Part shown: one piece after another, positions 18,263 through 27,351 of the stretch
How the letters are laid out: the number at the start of each line of letters is the position of its first letter
How positions within the stretch are numbered: the stretch's first letter is position 1
From: Halomonas smyrnensis AAD6
GTDB taxonomy: Bacteria > Pseudomonadota > Gammaproteobacteria > Pseudomonadales > Halomonadaceae
Assembly (NCBI RefSeq): GCF_000265245.1
Contig: NZ_AJKS02000004.1
Span: forward strand, 35,448-99,447
Direction: 5' to 3'
Length of the DNA: 64,000 nucleotides
Made by a program: the position numbers and the translations under genes
The notes under the pieces: model-generated
Databases searched by the model: none
Told to the model about the DNA's origin: nothing
Seen by the model: only the letters and a program-made list of their open reading frames with translations

Positions 18263-18591
18263 GTGTCTCTGGCACAGCGGCAGGACATCACGCCGGGAGT
18301 GTCATCCAGGCGCCCGACGACGTTGGCCGGGCCGGGGTGTCGCTCTTGTCGCGCCCCTGGTGGCGTTCATGGTCATGATGCGTGTAGGAGATATCGTACA
18401 GAGTGTGTAGTCATTTTTGCCTTATTGTGTAATATCATCTGTTTTTCAATGACTTGCATCAATATATAAGAAAATTTAGATGGTATGAAAAGCCTTCGTT
18501 CCTTCATTAGGCTTACGCGAGTGATGCATTCGTCGGATATCGCCCCTCCGCCCGATGGATGATGGCTCCGGAAAAAAAGACGAGGAACGTG
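18263..18591. other. AT-rich leader upstream of the Gly-rich lipoprotein gene
   Basis: This stretch has no gene. From about 18380 to 18520 it is strikingly AT-rich for this chromosome. A possible sigma-70 promoter is TAGTCA (18408-18413), 16 bases, TAATAT (18430-18435). An inverted repeat AAGCCT/AGGCTT sits at 18490-18514. A GAGGA ribosome site at 18582-18586 serves the ATG at 18592. The base composition suggests nucleoid-protein silencing or acquired DNA, but this is inference. Confidence 0.5.
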
Positions 18592-20121
18592 ATGATGGCA
18601 GGGAACACGGAATTCAGCACACGTATCTTTCCGCTGACGGCGCTGGTGCTGGCGATCTCGCTGGCCGGCTGTAGCGGCAGCTCGGACATTTCTCAGCCGC
18701 TCGATGGCGGCAACGGTGGCATGGAGTCCGGTGATGGCTCCGGCGACGGTGATGGTTCCGGCGGCGGCGATGGCTCCGGCGGCGGCGATGGTTCCGGCGA
18801 CGGCGATGGCTCCGGCGGCGGCGATGGTTCCGGCGACGGTGGAGATGGCGCCGGTGATACCGCTTCCAGCACCGAGCGAGTGCTGCAGGATGTCGCCGGC
18901 GCCTCGGGTGCGGTGGGCAGCACCGTCACGACGCTGGGGGGCAAGATCCAGCAGGTGGATGCTCCGGTGGTCAGCGGCGTGACCGACGGTACCGGCCAGG
19001 TCGTCCAGGACCTTGGCGGTGGCGTCGACAGCCTGGCCACGGGGCTGCGTGACGGGCTTGGCAACCTCAGCGAGAACGACAATGCCCTGGGCACGACGCT
19101 GGGCGGTGCGACGGGGCTGGTATCCCAGACCGGCAAGGCCGTCAGCAGCACGGGCGGTATCGTCGAGGGGCTGGGTTCCCTGCCGGTGCTGATGCAGGTG
19201 GAAGATGGCACCGGGGTGCTCGCCAGCGCGGGCGGCACGGTCGACCAGCTCGGCGCCACGATCACCGCGGTGGGCGATCGCCTGACCTTCACGCTGACCG
19301 ACGAAGACGGCCACCTGTCCGGCCTGACGAGTGAGCTGACCGGTGTGGTCAGGCCGCTGGTCGTGAACCTGGAAGGGACCACCCAGCGCCTCGGTGACGC
19401 CCTGGTCGTTGGCCCCGTGGGCAGTCGCCTGCTGGCCAAGACCGGTGGTGCCGTCGTCCTGCTGGGCGAGCGTCTGGGAGACGACGTGAGGCTCGCGGGC
19501 GTCGGCGACCTGGTGACTTCCACCGGTCAGCTGGTGGCCGATGCCGGCGGCCTGCTGTCCACGAATGGTGGTGATGGCAGCCTGCTGGGAAGCGGTGGTG
19601 GTCTGCTGGGTGGCGTGACCGGCGGCCTGCTGGTCGGTGGCGACGGCGAGGTCGTCGGCGACGATAACCTGCTGACGGGTTCCCTGTCCTCCGGTGGTGG
19701 CCTCCTTGGCGGCGATGGTGGCCTGCTGGGTGGCCTGGCCGGCGGCGATGGTGGCCTGCTGGGCGGCCTGGCCGGTGGCGATGGCGGTCTCCTGGGGGGC
19801 GACGGTGGCCTGCTGGGCGGCGTGGCCGGCGGCGAAGATGGCCTCCTGGGAGGCGACGGTGGGCTGCTGAGCGGCGTGACCGATGGCCTGCTGGGTGGCG
19901 ACGCGGGTCTGCTCAGTGGCGTCTCGGATACCATGGATGGCGTGACCGATGCCGTCGATGGTGTGACCGGCGGTGCCCTGCAGGGTGTGACCGGCACGGT
20001 GGACGACGTGACGAGCGGCCTGCTGGACGGCTCCTCGTCCGATGGCGATGATGCCGGCGCCGATGGTGGCGGTGGTCTCCTCGGTGGCCTGCTGGGCGGA
20101 GGCCTGCTCGGTCAGCGCTGA
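18592..20121 (+). CDS. Gly-rich repeat lipoprotein ('collagen-like' class)
   Basis: This 509-residue predicted lipoprotein has a signal ending in LAGC (LVLAISLAGCSGSSD). It is low complexity throughout: first an Asp/Gly/Ser run of DGSGGG and DGSGDG units (about residues 40-90), then imperfect Gly/Val/Thr repeats, then DGGLLGG and GGLAGG units (about 325-440). The end is LLGGLLGGGLLGQR. Such proteins are often labelled collagen-like, but there is no strict Gly-X-Y register here. DxDGxG-like runs might bind calcium. I chose ATG 18592 for its GAGGA site; ATG 18559 is the alternative. The next gene is a TpsB transporter, so a surface role is likely but unproven. Confidence 0.7.
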   Translation: MMAGNTEFSTRIFPLTALVLAISLAGCSGSSDISQPLDGGNGGMESGDGSGDGDGSGGGDGSGGGDGSGDGDGSGGGDGSGDGGDGAGDTASSTERVLQDVAGASGAVGSTVTTLGGKIQQVDAPVVSGVTDGTGQVVQDLGGGVDSLATGLRDGLGNLSENDNALGTTLGGATGLVSQTGKAVSSTGGIVEGLGSLPVLMQVEDGTGVLASAGGTVDQLGATITAVGDRLTFTLTDEDGHLSGLTSELTGVVRPLVVNLEGTTQRLGDALVVGPVGSRLLAKTGGAVVLLGERLGDDVRLAGVGDLVTSTGQLVADAGGLLSTNGGDGSLLGSGGGLLGGVTGGLLVGGDGEVVGDDNLLTGSLSSGGGLLGGDGGLLGGLAGGDGGLLGGLAGGDGGLLGGDGGLLGGVAGGEDGLLGGDGGLLSGVTDGLLGGDAGLLSGVSDTMDGVTDAVDGVTGGALQGVTGTVDDVTSGLLDGSSSDGDDAGADGGGGLLGGLLGGGLLGQR

Positions 20122-20146
20122 GGGCGATGGCGCCACGCGTGTAACA

Positions 20147-20170
20147 GGGCCCGGCAAACGCCGGGCCCTT
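20147..20170 (+). terminator. Terminator hairpin after the Gly-rich lipoprotein gene
   Basis: The stem GGGCCCGGC/GCCGGGCCC has an AAAC loop and is followed only by TT. The same stem recurs at 22617-22638. Confidence 0.65.
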
Positions 20171-20243
20171 CGTCGTGTGTGCGTCCCGAGGTCCGCAGTG
20201 GCCGGTATGGCAGTCCTTTGTATTAGGTTTTAATAATCTTGGG

Positions 20244-20272
20244 TTGTCATCGAGTGCGGAATTTGTGCTAAT
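20244..20272 (+). promoter_or_regulatory. Candidate promoter of the TpsB gene
   Basis: TTGTCA (20244-20249), a 17-base spacer and GCTAAT (20267-20272) lie in an AT-rich stretch, leaving a leader of roughly 110 bases before the ATG at 20391. The match to sigma-70 is moderate. Confidence 0.35.
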
Positions 20273-20390
20273 CAGTTTCAGACTTCGGCATGTAACGCTG
20301 GGATAAAGCCGTGCGGCCGATGCGCCAAACGCTCACACGATAATGATGCGAAGGCGCTTTAGGAACTGAATAAAACGCAGGGAAAAAAAC

Positions 20391-22145
20391 ATGATGCCAA
20401 GGTTGGGCGCGACGCGCATGCGGCAGAGTCTTGTGCCACTGACCGCGATGATGGTCGTTTCGTTGTTGTCGGGGGCGGCGCAGGCCAATGATGTGCCATC
20501 GGTCATCGACGAGCGTCAGCCGACGCTGACACAGCCGGTGCAGGATACGCTGGAGCAGCAGGGAGCGGGCGGGGCAGAGATCAGCCTGCCCGGTGCCGCC
20601 GGGGCGATCGCCCCCGAGACTCAGGTGCCGGTGGAGCGCGTGCAGATTCGCGGCGGCAGTGTGTTCGAACTCGATGCCCTGAGTGCCCCCCTCCAGCCGC
20701 TCGTTGGGCAGCGCGTGAGTGTCGAGCGACTGGTCGAGGCCGTGGAAGCGATCTCGCGGCGCTACCAGGACGCCGGTTACCCCCTTTCCTATGCCTATCT
20801 GCCCAGCAACAACTTCCAGAACGGCACGCTGACCGTCGTGGTGGTCGAGGGCTATATCGCCCGCACCGAGATCGCCGTGGAGGATACGGCGGTGGCCCAG
20901 CGAGTCCGTCGGCTGGCCGAGCGGATGCGCGAGGAGCGCCCGCTGACGCGTGCGACCTTCGAGCGCTACACGGCGCTGATCGAGCGCATCCCGGGGGCGA
21001 GCCTGGCGGTCAAGGCGCCGGTGCCGCGCACCCCGTCCGGTGCCACTACTCTGCGTGTGGAGCAGCGGGACAGCGACCGCATCGACGCCGGCCTGACGCT
21101 CGGCGGTGGCGACAAGAACGACACCCATGCGGTCGGCAACCTGGCCCTGCACAGCCATACGCCCTACGCGGAAACGCTCTCGTTCGCCTACCTGATGCCG
21201 GTCGACAACGAGGATACCTTCTATGCCGCCCAGTACCGCCAGGAGCTCGGTACCGACGGCCTGCGCCTGACCCTGAGCGCCCAGCGCTTCGAAGGCGACG
21301 AGGAAGATCCGGTTCTGGTGAGCGGGCGGCCCTACGAGGTCGACCAGGAAAAGACGCGCGATCGCTATCGCCTGGGGCTCGACTATCCACTGCTGCTGGA
21401 GCGCAATCGCCGCTGGAGCGTCGAGGCCAACGTCGAGCATCTCGACGAAACGGCCGACTATCGTTATCGCTCCGACCTGGGGCCGGAGCTTCGCGCCCGG
21501 CAGGATCTGAGTTACTCGACGCTGGAGCTGGGGACCCATTACCACCAGGGTAATGCCAACCGTCGCCTCGAGGCGCGTGGCGAGCTGCGTCAGGGTGTCG
21601 ATCTGGGAGAGGCCCGGACCACCACCGAGATCCGCAATGTGGTCAACGGCGTCTCGGTGGCGGCCAACGGCCAGGAAGAACTCGAGTACACGCGCGTCGA
21701 GCTCAACGGGCGCTGGCTGGAGGCGCTGACGCCGAACTGGCGGCTGTCGATGCGCGTGGCCGGCTTCTGGTCGGACGACCGGCTGCCGGCGCCGGAGCGC
21801 GGCCAGTACGGCGGCGGCCGCTTTGCGCGTGGCTACGACGACGGCGAGGCCGAGGGCGAGCGTGGCTACGCCGGCGAGATCGAACTGCGCTACCGCCACG
21901 CGCTGGGCGCGTCCTGGGCCTCGCATGTGTCGCCCTACCTGGTCATGGACGGCGCCCACACCGAGTTCAACGACAGCGATCTGGAATACGACCTGGCCTC
22001 GGTGGCCGGCGGCGTCGAGCTGAGCCGCGGCAGCATGTATCGCCTGGGGCTCGAGTATGCCTACCCCGTCGGCGATCTCCCCGCCGAGGACGCCTCCCGG
22101 GAAGGGCGGGTCAATGCGCGCCTGAGCTGGGACTTCGGCGGCTGA
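20391..22145 (+). CDS. TpsB outer-membrane transporter (FhaC/ShlB/HecB family)
   Basis: This is a 584-residue outer-membrane protein of the two-partner secretion transporter family. It has a signal peptide ending ...SGAAQA. The periplasmic region has two POTRA domains (about 75-215), with the typical LVEAVEAISRRYQDAGYPLSYAYLP and GTLTVVVVEGYI. The 16-strand barrel fills the rest. The loop-6 signature appears as FARGYDDGEAEGERGY (VRGY type). It ends with a strand (NARLSWDFGG). AGGGA lies before the ATG. No TpsA exoprotein with a haemagglutination-type secretion domain is next to it; the only surface candidate is the Gly-rich lipoprotein upstream. Confidence 0.85.
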   Translation: MMPRLGATRMRQSLVPLTAMMVVSLLSGAAQANDVPSVIDERQPTLTQPVQDTLEQQGAGGAEISLPGAAGAIAPETQVPVERVQIRGGSVFELDALSAPLQPLVGQRVSVERLVEAVEAISRRYQDAGYPLSYAYLPSNNFQNGTLTVVVVEGYIARTEIAVEDTAVAQRVRRLAERMREERPLTRATFERYTALIERIPGASLAVKAPVPRTPSGATTLRVEQRDSDRIDAGLTLGGGDKNDTHAVGNLALHSHTPYAETLSFAYLMPVDNEDTFYAAQYRQELGTDGLRLTLSAQRFEGDEEDPVLVSGRPYEVDQEKTRDRYRLGLDYPLLLERNRRWSVEANVEHLDETADYRYRSDLGPELRARQDLSYSTLELGTHYHQGNANRRLEARGELRQGVDLGEARTTTEIRNVVNGVSVAANGQEELEYTRVELNGRWLEALTPNWRLSMRVAGFWSDDRLPAPERGQYGGGRFARGYDDGEAEGERGYAGEIELRYRHALGASWASHVSPYLVMDGAHTEFNDSDLEYDLASVAGGVELSRGSMYRLGLEYAYPVGDLPAEDASREGRVNARLSWDFGG

Positions 22146-22173
22146 CGGGCATGGCCTGCATCATCAGCTGCCG

Positions 22174-22500
22174 GTGAGTCGGTCGCTACTGACGCGACTG
22201 GCGCTGGAGTCGCGGCTCATGCGCGGCGTGCCCGCCGATCAGGCGTCGATCCTGCTGATCAAGAGCCTGCGCGACATGGTCAAGCTGGCGGGGCGCCATA
22301 TCACCGTGACCGGGGTCACCACCTCGGACCAGCTGGTGGCCATTCGCGGCATGAACTTCGTTTCGGTGCAGGGACCGCTGTTCGGTGAGCCGCAGCCGGT
22401 GGAGGCCCTGGTGGAGCGCCTGGCGGCCGGCGAATCGGCGCGAGCGGGCCGCGCGGACGATCCGTCCCTCATGGGCGCGGTCGAGCCTGACGGCGCATGA
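22174..22500 (+). pseudogene. C-terminal remnant of an EAL-domain protein
   Basis: This short frame (108 residues from a GTG without a ribosome site) matches only the last third of an EAL cyclic-di-GMP phosphodiesterase domain. SLLTRLALESRLMRGV sits where the KIDxSFV strand should be, VKLAGRHITVTGVTTSDQL replaces the xxVAEGVETxEQ helix-strand, and SVQGPLFGEPQPVEAL matches the VQGYLFGxPxPxxx end. The EAL motif, metal ligands and all upstream domains are absent. It lies 28 bases after the TpsB stop. It is probably a decayed gene end; a small functional protein cannot be excluded. Confidence 0.5.
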
Positions 22501-22607
22501 CGGTGAGGGGCCGAGAGAAGAAGGCGGTATCGCGTGTCGCGACGACGCGATGAGAGCGTCGTCGGCGTCCGGTGGCGGAGTGCTCGCTCTGCGGGAGGCT
22601 CCTGCGT

Positions 22608-22638
22608 GAAACGAAAGGGCCCGGCAATCGCCGGGCCC
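22608..22638 (-). terminator. Terminator of the minus-strand L,D-transpeptidase gene
   Basis: The stem GGGCCCGGC/GCCGGGCCC at 22617-22638 is followed on the minus strand by TTTCGTTT. It lies 26 bases past the stop of the gene at 22664. Confidence 0.75.
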
Positions 22639-22663
22639 TCGGGGTGCTGCGGCCGGTCTCGAA

Positions 22664-23719
22664 TCAGCCTTGTGAGGCCTCGTCTTCATCGGCATCGTCG
22701 GTGGCGGCGATCAGCTGCAGCTGCTCGTAGAACCGCGGCGCAGGCTCGGGCTCGGGGGGCGTCTCGAGCGCCACGGGCATGCCGCCCGGCACTTCCACGA
22801 CCTCGCGCAGCCGCGAGTAATCCACCGCGTAGTCGAGCCCCTCGGTGCTGGCATCGACCTCATCCAGGGCCTCGGTGACGCGCTGGATGGTGGTGCCCTG
22901 CTTCTCGTCCAGGTAGGGGTAGGCCTGGACGTAGAGGGTGCCGTAGGACCAGCCCAGCTTGAAGCTCTCGTTGATGATGCGCACCTGGGTGCCCACCGAG
23001 ACCTGGTCGAACAGGGTCTCCACGTCCTCGGGCAGCATGCGCACGCAGCCATGGGAGACCCGCATGCCCACGCCCTCCGGCTTGTTGGTGCCGTGGATCA
23101 GGTAGCCCGGAATGCCGAGGCGCATCTTGCGCGTGCCCATCGGGTTGTCGGGGCCGGCGGGTACGACGCTCGGCAGCGGGTCGCCGGCCTCGGCGTGTTC
23201 CCGGCGGATCGATGCCGGCGGGTACCAGGCCGGATTGCGGACCATCTGGGTGATGGTGGTATTGCCCAGCGGGGTCTCCCAGTCCTGGCGGCCCACGCCG
23301 AGCGGGTAGGTCTGGACGATGCGCCGTTCGCCATCTTCGGCCGGCGGATAGTAGTAGAGCCGCATCTCGGCGACGTTGATCACGATGTCGTTACGCGGGA
23401 CGTCGGGGAGGATGAACTGGCCGGGGATCGTCACCTCGGTGCCTTCGCCGGGATACCACACGCTGACGTCGGGGTTGGCCCGGACCATGGCGCGATAGCC
23501 GATGCCGTGCTCGTGGCCGATGTCGATCAGGGTGTCTTCTTTCTCGGCCTCGATGGTGTAGACCTCGCCGACCAGGTCGCCTTCCTCGGGCAGGTAGTAG
23601 TAGCCGCGGGGCAGGTCCTCGCTGGCCTGCAACGGGGCGGCGAGGGCGGTGGTCAGCCCGACCAGCAGGGTCGTGCGGGCCACGGTGCTGCGCAGGGGTG
23701 AAGGGATCATCTTGGTCAT
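22664..23719 (-). CDS. LysM/YkuD L,D-transpeptidase (ErfK/YbiS type)
   Basis: This 351-residue exported protein has a signal peptide (TTLLVGLTTALAAPLQA), a LysM-like segment (VYTIEAEKEDTLIDIGHEHGIGYRAMVRANP...VTIP, about 50-100) and a YkuD domain (about 108-255). The catalytic centre is complete: IHGTNKPEGVGMRVSHGCVRM. This architecture matches the E. coli enzymes that attach Braun lipoprotein to peptidoglycan, so the Lpp-type protein at 17919 is a candidate substrate. The C-terminal extension of about 95 residues, ending acidic, is longer than usual. It lies downstream of mfd on the same strand, about 100 bases away. Confidence 0.88.
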   Translation of the reverse strand: MTKMIPSPLRSTVARTTLLVGLTTALAAPLQASEDLPRGYYYLPEEGDLVGEVYTIEAEKEDTLIDIGHEHGIGYRAMVRANPDVSVWYPGEGTEVTIPGQFILPDVPRNDIVINVAEMRLYYYPPAEDGERRIVQTYPLGVGRQDWETPLGNTTITQMVRNPAWYPPASIRREHAEAGDPLPSVVPAGPDNPMGTRKMRLGIPGYLIHGTNKPEGVGMRVSHGCVRMLPEDVETLFDQVSVGTQVRIINESFKLGWSYGTLYVQAYPYLDEKQGTTIQRVTEALDEVDASTEGLDYAVDYSRLREVVEVPGGMPVALETPPEPEPAPRFYEQLQLIAATDDADEDEASQG

Positions 23720-23786
23720 GTCTCGAATCGGGGGCGTCAGGGGGCGCTACGCTCGCGCGGAGCGGCCATGTCGTTAGAGTGCCCGA

Positions 23787-23813
23787 GGTGGCGACGGTTC
23801 GCCAGTCGCCACC
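23787..23813 (-). terminator. Hairpin after mfd
   Basis: The stem GGTGGCGAC/GTCGCCACC with a nine-base loop lies just beyond the mfd stop. There is no clear T-run, so it may only partly end transcription before the next gene. Confidence 0.35.
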
Positions 23814-23820
23814 GCGGACT

Positions 23821-26800
23821 TCAGGCGGCTTCGGTCTTGCGGTTGAAGTGGTCGAGCAGCGCCTCGACCTCCGAGAAGCGCGCGTCCTCGCCTTCCATGT
23901 CGGCCTCGAAGCGCAGGGTGTCGGCGCCCTCGAGGCGATAGCGATCGGGCTGGCGCTGGATCAGCTCCACCAGGATCAGCGGGTCTACGCCGGTATGGCC
24001 GGCGAAGATCACCCGGCCCTTCTCGGGGCCGGCCTCGAGGCGGGCGATGCCCAGCCGCTCGGCGCGCTGGCGCAGGCGGGTCTGGCGCAGCAGGGTCTTG
24101 ACCGGCGCCGGCAGCAGGCCGAAGCGGTCGATCATCTCCACCTGCAGTTCCTTGAGCTCGGCCTCGGTCTCGGCGCCGGCGATGCGCTTGTACATCACCA
24201 GGCGCTGCTGGACGTCGTGGAGGTAGTCGTCCGGGATCAGCGCCGGCAGGTTGAGGCTGACCTCGACGCCTTCGTCGAGCGGGGCCTCGATGTTGGGCGT
24301 CTTGCCCTCGCGGATGGCCTTCACGGCGCGGTCGAGCATCTGCATGTAGAGGCTGTAGCCGAGCGCCTCCATCTGGCCGCTCTGTTCCTCGCCGAGCAGC
24401 TCGCCGGCGCCGCGGATCTCCATGTCGTGGCTGGCCAGGGTGAAACCGGCGCCCAGGTCCTCGGCCTGGCCGATGGCCTCCAGGCGCTTGACCGCATCGC
24501 GGCTCATGGCCCGCGGCGGCGGGGCCAGCAGGTAGGCATAGGCCTGGTGGTGGCTGCGCCCGACCCGACCGCGCAGCTGGTGCAGCTGGGCCAGGCCGAA
24601 CTTGTCGGCGCGCTCGATGACGATGGTGTTGGCGCTGGGCACGTCGATGCCGGTCTCGATGATGGTCGAGCACACCAGCACATTGAAGCGCTTGTGGTAG
24701 AAGTCCGACATCACCCGCTCCAGGGCGCGCTCGGGCAGCTGGCCGTGGGCCACGCCGACTCGCGCCTCGGGCACCAGCTCGCGGATCGTCTCCGCGGCGG
24801 TCTCGATGGTCTTGACCTCGTTATGCAGGAAGTAGACCTGGCCGCCGCGCAGGATCTCGCGCAGGATCGCCTCCTTGATCACCGCCTCGTCGCGCTGCTG
24901 GACGAAGGTCTTCACCGACAGCCGGCGGGCGGGCGGGGTGGCGATGATCGACAGGTCGCGGATGCCGCTCATGGCCATGTTGAGCGTGCGCGGAATCGGC
25001 GTGGCGGTGAGCGTGAGGATGTCGACCTCGGCGCGCAGGCCCTTGAGGCGCTCCTTCTGGGCGACGCCGAAGCGATGTTCCTCGTCGATGATCAGCAGGC
25101 CCATCTTGGGGAAGCGCATCGACTTGGACAGCAGCTTGTGGGTGCCGATGACGATGTCGGCCTGGCCTTCCTCGATGCGCTTGGCGGTCGCGCTCTGGCC
25201 CTGGCCGCCGGTGAAGCGCGAGACCAGCTCGATGTTGACCGCGGTGTCGGCGAAGCGGTCGCGGAAGTTCTCGTAGTGTTGGCGGGCGAGCAGGGTGGTG
25301 GGCACCAGCACGACGACCTGCTGGCCGGAGTGCACCGCCAAAAAGGCGGCGCGCATCGCCACCTCGGTCTTGCCGAAGCCGACGTCGCCGCAGACCACGC
25401 GGTCCATGGGCCTGGGGGCTGTCATGTCGCCGACCACCGCCTCGATGGCGGCGCGCTGGTCGGGGGTCTCCTCGAAGGGGAAGCTGGCGGCGAAGCGCGC
25501 GTACTCGGCGTCCGGTGCCTCGCAGGCGAAGCCTTCCCGGGCCTCGCGGCGGGCGTAGACGTCGAGCAGCTCGGCGGCGGTGTCGCGGATGCGTTCGGCG
25601 GCCTTCTTCTTGGCCTTGTCCCACTGCTCGGAGCCGAGCTTGTGCAGCGGCGCCAACTCGTCGTCGACGCCGGCGTAGCGCGAGATCAGATGCAGGCTGT
25701 CCACCGGCACGTAGAGCTTGGCACCGTCGGCGTATTCCAGGGTGACGAATTCCGCCGCCTGGCCGCCGGCCTCCAGCGTTTCCAGGCCGCGATAGCGGCC
25801 GACGCCGTGGGCCTGGTGGACCACCGGGGCGCCGGGCTTGAGCTCGGCCAGGTGGCGGATCGCCAGCTCGTTGTCGTCGGTGGCTTTTTCGCGCCGGCGG
25901 CTCTGGCGTACCACCTCGCCGTAGAGCTCGGTCTCGCCGATCACGGCGATATCCGGCGCCTCCAGCCACAGGCCGGCGTCGATGGTGCCCTCGGTGATGG
26001 CGGTGCGCGACTCGCCGTCGAGGAAGGCCGTGAAGTCATCGACGTGGGGCAGGGGCAGGTTCAGCGGCGCGAGCGTTTCCTCGAGCGCCTCGCGGCGGCC
26101 GCGGGACTCGGCGACGAACAGCACCCGGGTGGCGTCGTGCTCGGCGAGGAAGTCCTCGAGCTCGGCCAGCGGGCGCTTGGCGCGGGCGTTGACCGGCAGG
26201 TTCGGCGCCGGCCGCGCCGCCGGCGCCAGGGCATGGCGGTGCTCGGCGTCGTCTGTGAGCTCGACCCGCGGATGGCGCTTGATGGCGCCGAATGCCTCGG
26301 CCACCGGCACGAAGGCGCGATGGGGCGGCAGCAGCGGCCGCGTCGGGTCGACGCCGAGGTTCTCATAGCGGCTCTCGATGGCCGCCCAATGGTGTTCGGC
26401 GGCCTCGAACACGCCGGGCAGCAGCGCGATACGAGTGCTCTCGGCCAGGTGCTCGAACAGCGTCGCCGTCTCGTCGAAGAACAGCGGCAGGTACTGCTCG
26501 AGGCCGGGGGAGGGGATGCCCTTGAGGGCGTCGACGTAGAGCGGGCACTGGCGCGGGTCGACGTCGAACAGCGTCTCGAAGCCCTCGCGGAAGCAGGCGA
26601 TGGCGCCGCGGGACAGCGAGTACTCGTGGGCGGGCAGCAGCTCGATGCGCTCGACCCTGTCGGCGCTGCGCTGGGTATCGGGATCGAAGTGGCGCAGGGT
26701 GTCGATCTCGTCGTCGAACAGGTCGATGCGCAGCGGCGCATCGTAGCCCATCGGGAAGAGGTCGATCAGCGCGCCGCGCAGCGCATATTCGCCGGGCTCG

Positions 26801-27270
26801 AAGACGGTCTCCACGGCGCGGTAGCCGGCGCGCGACAGGCGGTCGCGGAAGCCCTCGCGGTCCAGCGTGGTCCCCACCTCGAGCGTCATCACCCGGCCGG
26901 CGATGTAGTCCACCGGCGGCAGGCGCTGCATCAGGGTGTTGATCGGCACCAGCACGATGCCGTGCTCGCCGTCCTGCAGGCGGCGCAGGGTGCGCAGTCG
27001 GGCCGAGACGATGTCCTGGTGGGGCGAGAAGCTGTCGTAGGGCAGCGTCTCCCAGTCGGGGAAGGGCAGCACCGGCAGCCGTGAATAGAAGGCCAGGTCG
27101 TCTTCCAGGCGCTGGGCGGCGGCGGTGTCGGCGGTGACCACCAGCAGCGGCGCGTCCTCGGCGAGGTGCGCCAGGGCCAGGGCGGTCGCGCTGCCGGGAG
27201 GCGTCTGCCAGTAGAGGGTGTCGCGCAGGCCCGTGGGGCGAGGCGGGTCGAGAGGCGAGAAGGTCGGCAT
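23821..27270 (-). CDS. mfd: Transcription-repair coupling factor
   Basis: Mfd removes RNA polymerase stalled at DNA lesions and recruits UvrA. The protein has 1149 residues, the normal length. It has the UvrB-homology module at the N-terminus (FPDWETLPYDSFSPHQDIVSARL), the RNA-polymerase-interacting domain (GVGRYRGLETLEAGG), and the translocase motor with Walker A (CGDVGFGKTEVAMRAAF), DEEH box (LLIIDEEHRFGVAQKE) and TATPIPRTL. RGRVGRSHHQAYAYLL is motif VI, and a TRCF C-terminal domain follows. I chose ATG 27270 (MPTFSPLDPPRP); an in-frame start at 27333 adds 21 non-conserved residues. Confidence 0.97.
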   Translation of the reverse strand: MPTFSPLDPPRPTGLRDTLYWQTPPGSATALALAHLAEDAPLLVVTADTAAAQRLEDDLAFYSRLPVLPFPDWETLPYDSFSPHQDIVSARLRTLRRLQDGEHGIVLVPINTLMQRLPPVDYIAGRVMTLEVGTTLDREGFRDRLSRAGYRAVETVFEPGEYALRGALIDLFPMGYDAPLRIDLFDDEIDTLRHFDPDTQRSADRVERIELLPAHEYSLSRGAIACFREGFETLFDVDPRQCPLYVDALKGIPSPGLEQYLPLFFDETATLFEHLAESTRIALLPGVFEAAEHHWAAIESRYENLGVDPTRPLLPPHRAFVPVAEAFGAIKRHPRVELTDDAEHRHALAPAARPAPNLPVNARAKRPLAELEDFLAEHDATRVLFVAESRGRREALEETLAPLNLPLPHVDDFTAFLDGESRTAITEGTIDAGLWLEAPDIAVIGETELYGEVVRQSRRREKATDDNELAIRHLAELKPGAPVVHQAHGVGRYRGLETLEAGGQAAEFVTLEYADGAKLYVPVDSLHLISRYAGVDDELAPLHKLGSEQWDKAKKKAAERIRDTAAELLDVYARREAREGFACEAPDAEYARFAASFPFEETPDQRAAIEAVVGDMTAPRPMDRVVCGDVGFGKTEVAMRAAFLAVHSGQQVVVLVPTTLLARQHYENFRDRFADTAVNIELVSRFTGGQGQSATAKRIEEGQADIVIGTHKLLSKSMRFPKMGLLIIDEEHRFGVAQKERLKGLRAEVDILTLTATPIPRTLNMAMSGIRDLSIIATPPARRLSVKTFVQQRDEAVIKEAILREILRGGQVYFLHNEVKTIETAAETIRELVPEARVGVAHGQLPERALERVMSDFYHKRFNVLVCSTIIETGIDVPSANTIVIERADKFGLAQLHQLRGRVGRSHHQAYAYLLAPPPRAMSRDAVKRLEAIGQAEDLGAGFTLASHDMEIRGAGELLGEEQSGQMEALGYSLYMQMLDRAVKAIREGKTPNIEAPLDEGVEVSLNLPALIPDDYLHDVQQRLVMYKRIAGAETEAELKELQVEMIDRFGLLPAPVKTLLRQTRLRQRAERLGIARLEAGPEKGRVIFAGHTGVDPLILVELIQRQPDRYRLEGADTLRFEADMEGEDARFSEVEALLDHFNRKTEAA

Positions 27271-27351
27271 GGGCGTCGCTTGCGTCGTGTCCAATGGGTG
27301 ACTGGGGGCATCATAACAGTCCGGCACCGTCATGTAGTGAAACCCGAATTC

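Noticed and set aside
18592..20121. True collagen-like triple-helix protein
   Set aside because: The Gly-rich parts do not keep a Gly-X-Y period over any long stretch; the units are DGGLLGG or DGSGGG.
22174..22500. A functional cyclic-di-GMP phosphodiesterase
   Set aside because: The EAL motif and metal ligands are missing; only the C-terminal third of the domain is present.
23698..27084. A 1128-codon open frame antisense to mfd
   Set aside because: The Mfd protein on the other strand has every family motif; the antisense product looks like composition noise.
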